This document shows positions 6,305 through 9,189 of a DNA stretch of 9,189 nucleotides, piece by piece (the stretch's first letter is position 1; the number at the start of each line of letters is the position of its first letter). This DNA is from Candidatus Dadabacteria bacterium. GTDB taxonomy: Bacteria; Bdellovibrionota_C; UBA2361; J135. The translations under genes were made by a program, and so were the position numbers. Where the stretch lies: the NCBI GenBank assembly GCA_003694225.1, contig RFKT01000201.1, positions 1 to 9,189 of the forward strand, in the 5' to 3' direction. Under the pieces are notes generated by a model. That model saw nothing but the letters and a program-made list of their open reading frames with translations, did not search any database and was not told the DNA's origin.

Positions 6305-8497
6305 CTATCTCCGAGAAAAAAGATCTATGAGAGAAAGTGGATTAAAAAGAGACACTATTCGCTTCCATCTCGGAACCGAATTAATCGCTTCTTTTCCCTT
6401 CTCCCTTAATTTATCGATCTGCCTTATATCTATCCCCCTTAATGGTGGTTTCCGGTAGCAGTGTTCAATTACCATCTCTGTTAGCGGAAGTGGATTTGCG
6501 GCAAACTTTCCTGCAAGCCTTAACTCAAACTCTCTCTTGGTTTCTCCTCGCTTTCGCCTGAATCCCAGATCTCTAAGCTCGTACAATAGCGCCCTATAAG
6601 AGGCTGTAAGTCTTGCAGCAGGAGATGCCCTGAAAAGCCATCCGTATCTCAAAGAGAGTTTCGCGGAGAGATATGCAACGAGCAAAACGATTAAACCTAT
6701 CAAGAGAGTACGTAAGCTTATATTATATTGCCACCGCTTCTTTTCTGCACCTTTTTCTCCCTTTAATAAATCATCAGAGAGCAGCTCCTGATCTGGCCCT
6801 ATCTCGTCCATAAGCTCTTGGAGCAGCTTCATGTCCACATCAGTTACACCGTGGCTCTCAACATTTTCCGGCTGCACATCAAAGGGAATCCAGCCATAGT
6901 CTTTTACATAAACCTCAGGCCACGAATGCCTATCACTCATTCTCAAAAGTATATGGCCGTCTTTTGACTGGCTTAGATCGGTTAAATATCCAACTCCTAT
7001 TCTTGCTGGAATGCCTATAGCCCTTAAGAGATATACAATTGCGTGCGCAAAATGTACACAGTAGCCCCTTAGATCTCCAAAGAGGAAGGGTGCAACAGGA
7101 TCCTTGCTAACAGGATGATTTGGAGTGAGAGTGTACGTTGCGTTTTTGTTAAAGTAATCAACTATCGCAAGAATTTTTTGAACAGGATATTCGTAATCCT
7201 CTGTTAACTGAATTGCCAAATTGGTATACCTCTGGTCTGGATGGGGTTGGATATAATGCTCCAAAACCTCTTCGGACCAACGCGGATTCCCTACATCTGC
7301 ATACTGAAGGTCCTTTAACTTAAAGGATGGAACAAGAGATTTCGCCTTATAGGCGTACGTGAATCTCTTTGGGTTTGGATTTTTGATCTGCTTAATTTCG
7401 ATGGGATAATCAATAGCAAAGGCATCTTTCTGGTTTGATAAAAGATACACAGAATAAGATAATGGCTTCCTTCCTTTCAGTGTGTGATCTTCAGCCCCAG
7501 TATAAGGCTCAGACGGATGAGTGAAATTTACATCTGCATCATAGACCTTACCGGCAATAACCATCTCATAGCCATTAAATGAAGATAAGGCGCTTTCCCT
7601 AAAATAAAGCATCGGGCTAAATGGATTTTCTGGGTAATCCGACTCAAGCCTTACTAGAGCCGCGGGCTGATTGTTGGTGCCCAAAGCAGAGTGGAACCCC
7701 AAGGGGCTTTCCCCTTTTTTGCTCCCTTGGCCAACACCGTTGGTTGTGCGCCCTTCTTCGATGTCATAGCCGAGATAAACATATCTTCCAACGCCAGCCA
7801 CAAATAGATACAGTACCAAAATCGCGCCAATAGCGGCGGAGCGGGCTATCCATACTGACGTAGATGCAACCTTCCTTTCGCCCTCCATCTCTCCGTGTAA
7901 ATATGACGAGGAGATAAGATAAAGGATCAACACAGCCACTGCTGCTATACCGCATATGACAAACATTGCCTGCGGAGAAACGCCGAAATACCACGCCAAT
8001 GAATTAACAGCTTGAGGTGCCGCAAGGTTGTAGTCTCTGTGGGGAGAGAGGAAATAAACGCATGCTCCGCTTAAGACGCAAAGCTCTACTGTCGCAATAG
8101 ACCTATATTTCCAGTAAAGGAAGGTGGCAATTGCGCAAAAAATAAAGAAAACAAGCACAAGCCAGCAATGCTCAGTAAAGGCGTAGAGGCGCAAAGGGGA
8201 AGTGATAAAATACAGTCCAACCCTGTATAAGAGTGCGCTAAAAAGCATACAAGCAACAAGTACAGCCACTGCCACGGCAAAGAGGCCTCTCGGCAGTATA
8301 CCCGCCTTTGCCGCCGCTCTCCCGGCAAAGATGCCTAAAATGCCAGCTGCTGCCAGAAGATAGGGATTGGTGCCAAACCCGACGATATTGTCAAAGGAAA
8401 AAACGAAAATCGCAAGAAAAACTGCTCTAGCTGCAATTACAGCAATCTCCCATCGTATAGGGTTGTTGTTTGATTCTTTATCAAGCAGGTTATTCAT
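6305..8497 (-). CDS. Membrane transglutaminase-like protein, TgpA type (DUF3488 / Transglut_core / DUF4129)
   Basis: This is an integral membrane protein of about 730 residues. The N-terminal part has about seven hydrophobic helices (near residues 18-36, 45-60, 70-91, 110-130, 137-150, 175-197, 218-237). A large domain (240-590) then carries a transglutaminase / cysteine-protease-like core, with catalytic C480 in GDLRGYCVHFAHA, H524 in SDRHSWPEVYV and D540 in WIPFDVQPE, so the triad is complete. One more helix lies at 596-612. A C-terminal DUF4129-like tail (about 625-690) includes LRDLGFRRKRGETKREFELR. By helix count the catalytic domain is probably periplasmic. TgpA of Pseudomonas aeruginosa (PA2873) has this architecture and lies with MoxR and DUF58 genes; its substrate is unknown. 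The start at 8497 is preferred because GAGGT lies 8 bases upstream. The upstream ATGs at 8512 and 8521 lack a ribosome site. It overlaps the end of the DUF58 gene by 8 bases (ATGAATAA), indicating translational coupling. Confidence 0.94.
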   Translation of the reverse strand: MNNLLDKESNNNPIRWEIAVIAARAVFLAIFVFSFDNIVGFGTNPYLLAAAGILGIFAGRAAAKAGILPRGLFAVAVAVLVACMLFSALLYRVGLYFITSPLRLYAFTEHCWLVLVFFIFCAIATFLYWKYRSIATVELCVLSGACVYFLSPHRDYNLAAPQAVNSLAWYFGVSPQAMFVICGIAAVAVLILYLISSSYLHGEMEGERKVASTSVWIARSAAIGAILVLYLFVAGVGRYVYLGYDIEEGRTTNGVGQGSKKGESPLGFHSALGTNNQPAALVRLESDYPENPFSPMLYFRESALSSFNGYEMVIAGKVYDADVNFTHPSEPYTGAEDHTLKGRKPLSYSVYLLSNQKDAFAIDYPIEIKQIKNPNPKRFTYAYKAKSLVPSFKLKDLQYADVGNPRWSEEVLEHYIQPHPDQRYTNLAIQLTEDYEYPVQKILAIVDYFNKNATYTLTPNHPVSKDPVAPFLFGDLRGYCVHFAHAIVYLLRAIGIPARIGVGYLTDLSQSKDGHILLRMSDRHSWPEVYVKDYGWIPFDVQPENVESHGVTDVDMKLLQELMDEIGPDQELLSDDLLKGEKGAEKKRWQYNISLRTLLIGLIVLLVAYLSAKLSLRYGWLFRASPAARLTASYRALLYELRDLGFRRKRGETKREFELRLAGKFAANPLPLTEMVIEHCYRKPPLRGIDIRQIDKLREKGKEAINSVPRWKRIVSLFNPLSLIDLFSRR
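6308..6312 (-). promoter_or_regulatory. Shine-Dalgarno site of the TPR gene
   Basis: GGAGA on the minus strand lies 7 bases before the ATG at 6300 and within the last codons of the transglutaminase-like gene. It supports the chosen start and suggests coupling of translation. Confidence 0.7.
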
Positions 8498-9189
8498 GTA
8501 TGATAACCTCATATCTTGCATCAGAGCAGTATTTTAAAAACCGCTCTTCGTATTCTAAATCATCCTTCGGCTCTTTGCCGCCGAAAAAGAAGGCTTTAAT
8601 GCCTTGCGTTTTTAATAATTCCTTGTGTGCTCCGCTCTCCTCTCCACTTACATAAACAAACACAGGCTGCACTCCCTCCTTATCCAAATACTCACAGAAA
8701 AGAGAAAGGTTCCTATATGCCGTATCTGATGACAAAACGCCTTGAGAAATAAGAACCAAAATTCTGTCTACAAGAAGCTCCGGCGAATCTTCAGATACTT
8801 TTTCTAGAATTGCTTCACACCCCTTAATCATCCCCTCTTTTATTTGGGTATCGGCATCCCACACGGATGAAATAGCTTCATGCATAAAACCATCCGCCGA
8901 ATGAGCAACTTTAGAGCCTCCTATAGGAAGAGCATATATCTCCATTTCCATATCTTCGACCCACTTTAAGTATTGATACGCTATACTGCACAGTGGATCT
9001 CCGCTTCTATCAGCGATGGCATAAAGTGCGACCTTACCCTCTGGGGTCATAGACTTTTCCGGATGCCGAGAAATAAGCTCTCCCGTTTTTGCATATATCT
9101 TCCATAGTATTTTCCGCATTCCATCAGATGGATGGTATGGCTTTAAATCGAACGGATCTCCCGTTCGCAGTTTATCGCTTATCATAGCA
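8490..9189 (-). CDS. DUF58 family protein, C-terminal part (5' end outside window)
   Basis: The reading frame is open to the right edge. The ATG at 9185 is preceded in frame by an alanine codon, and the DUF58 signature begins within a few residues of it, so this methionine is probably internal. Full DUF58 proteins run about 300-450 residues, often with two N-terminal membrane helices; at least 100-200 residues are missing here. Counting from that methionine, residues 8-43 match the DUF58 signature: TGDPFDLKPYHPSDGMRKIL, then WKIYAKTGELISRHPE. The rest resembles a von Willebrand A fold, including a core strand RILVLISQG (141-149) and PVFVYVSGEE (174-183). At the expected metal-site position (DxSxS) it reads DRSGD (59-63), so the last ligand is changed. 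DUF58 proteins are the usual partners of MoxR ATPases. It ends inside the start of the transglutaminase-like gene, with an 8-base overlap. Confidence 0.87.
   Translation of the reverse strand, partial: AMISDKLRTGDPFDLKPYHPSDGMRKILWKIYAKTGELISRHPEKSMTPEGKVALYAIADRSGDPLCSIAYQYLKWVEDMEMEIYALPIGGSKVAHSADGFMHEAISSVWDADTQIKEGMIKGCEAILEKVSEDSPELLVDRILVLISQGVLSSDTAYRNLSLFCEYLDKEGVQPVFVYVSGEESGAHKELLKTQGIKAFFFGGKEPKDDLEYEERFLKYCSDARYEVIIHE
8506..8510 (-). promoter_or_regulatory. Shine-Dalgarno site deciding the transglutaminase-like gene start
   Basis: GAGGT on the minus strand lies 8 bases before the ATG at 8497, inside the 3' end of the DUF58 gene. The two further in-frame ATGs upstream (8512 and 8521) have no comparable site, so this element favours the shorter, 730-residue protein. 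Confidence 0.65.

Noticed and set aside
7621..8328. Three 70-80 codon open frames inside the transglutaminase-like gene
   Set aside because: They lie in alternative frames of a gene with clear membrane helices and domains; their cysteine- and arginine-rich composition is typical of shadow frames.

Overview
The window comes from a bacterium with moderate base composition (by eye, G+C in the mid-40s percent). AGA/AGG arginine and ATA isoleucine codons are frequent. It is probably Gram-negative: several products carry export signals, one is a periplasmic-type solute-binding protein, and another carries a large domain flanked by membrane helices. The sequence alone does not fix the phylum.

Left part (1-2072): one long plus-strand gene (72-1943) encodes a 623-residue protein I do not recognise. 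It has one clear membrane helix, an internal segment that looks like a signal peptide, and probable coiled coils. A short spacer follows, with an AT-rich hairpin and T-tract that could terminate transcription from both sides. The next gene is convergent.

Middle (2073-3357): a minus-strand gene encodes an exported solute-binding protein of the branched-chain amino acid (LivK / Peripla_BP_6) type, with no permease or ATPase genes beside it. Upstream lies a 151-base gap with an inverted repeat and an overlapping 10-bp direct repeat.

Right part (3358-9189): a tightly packed minus-strand operon. In transcription order it encodes a DUF58 protein (its 5' end lies beyond the right edge), a membrane transglutaminase-like protein of the TgpA type, an exported TPR protein and a MoxR-family AAA+ ATPase. 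The first two genes overlap by 8 bases, the next pair are 4 bases apart and the last pair 39 bases apart. Each downstream gene has a good Shine-Dalgarno sequence at the start chosen here.

MoxR + DUF58 + TgpA is a known conserved trio (for example the PA2875-PA2873 operon of Pseudomonas aeruginosa). The usual interpretation is a MoxR chaperone-like ATPase acting with a vWA-like DUF58 partner on an envelope protein or complex. The points of interest here are the reversed order (MoxR last), the exported TPR gene inserted in the operon, the degenerate metal-binding motif in the DUF58 protein, and the orphan protein on the left. I saw no tRNA, rRNA, CRISPR array, transposase or phage gene.
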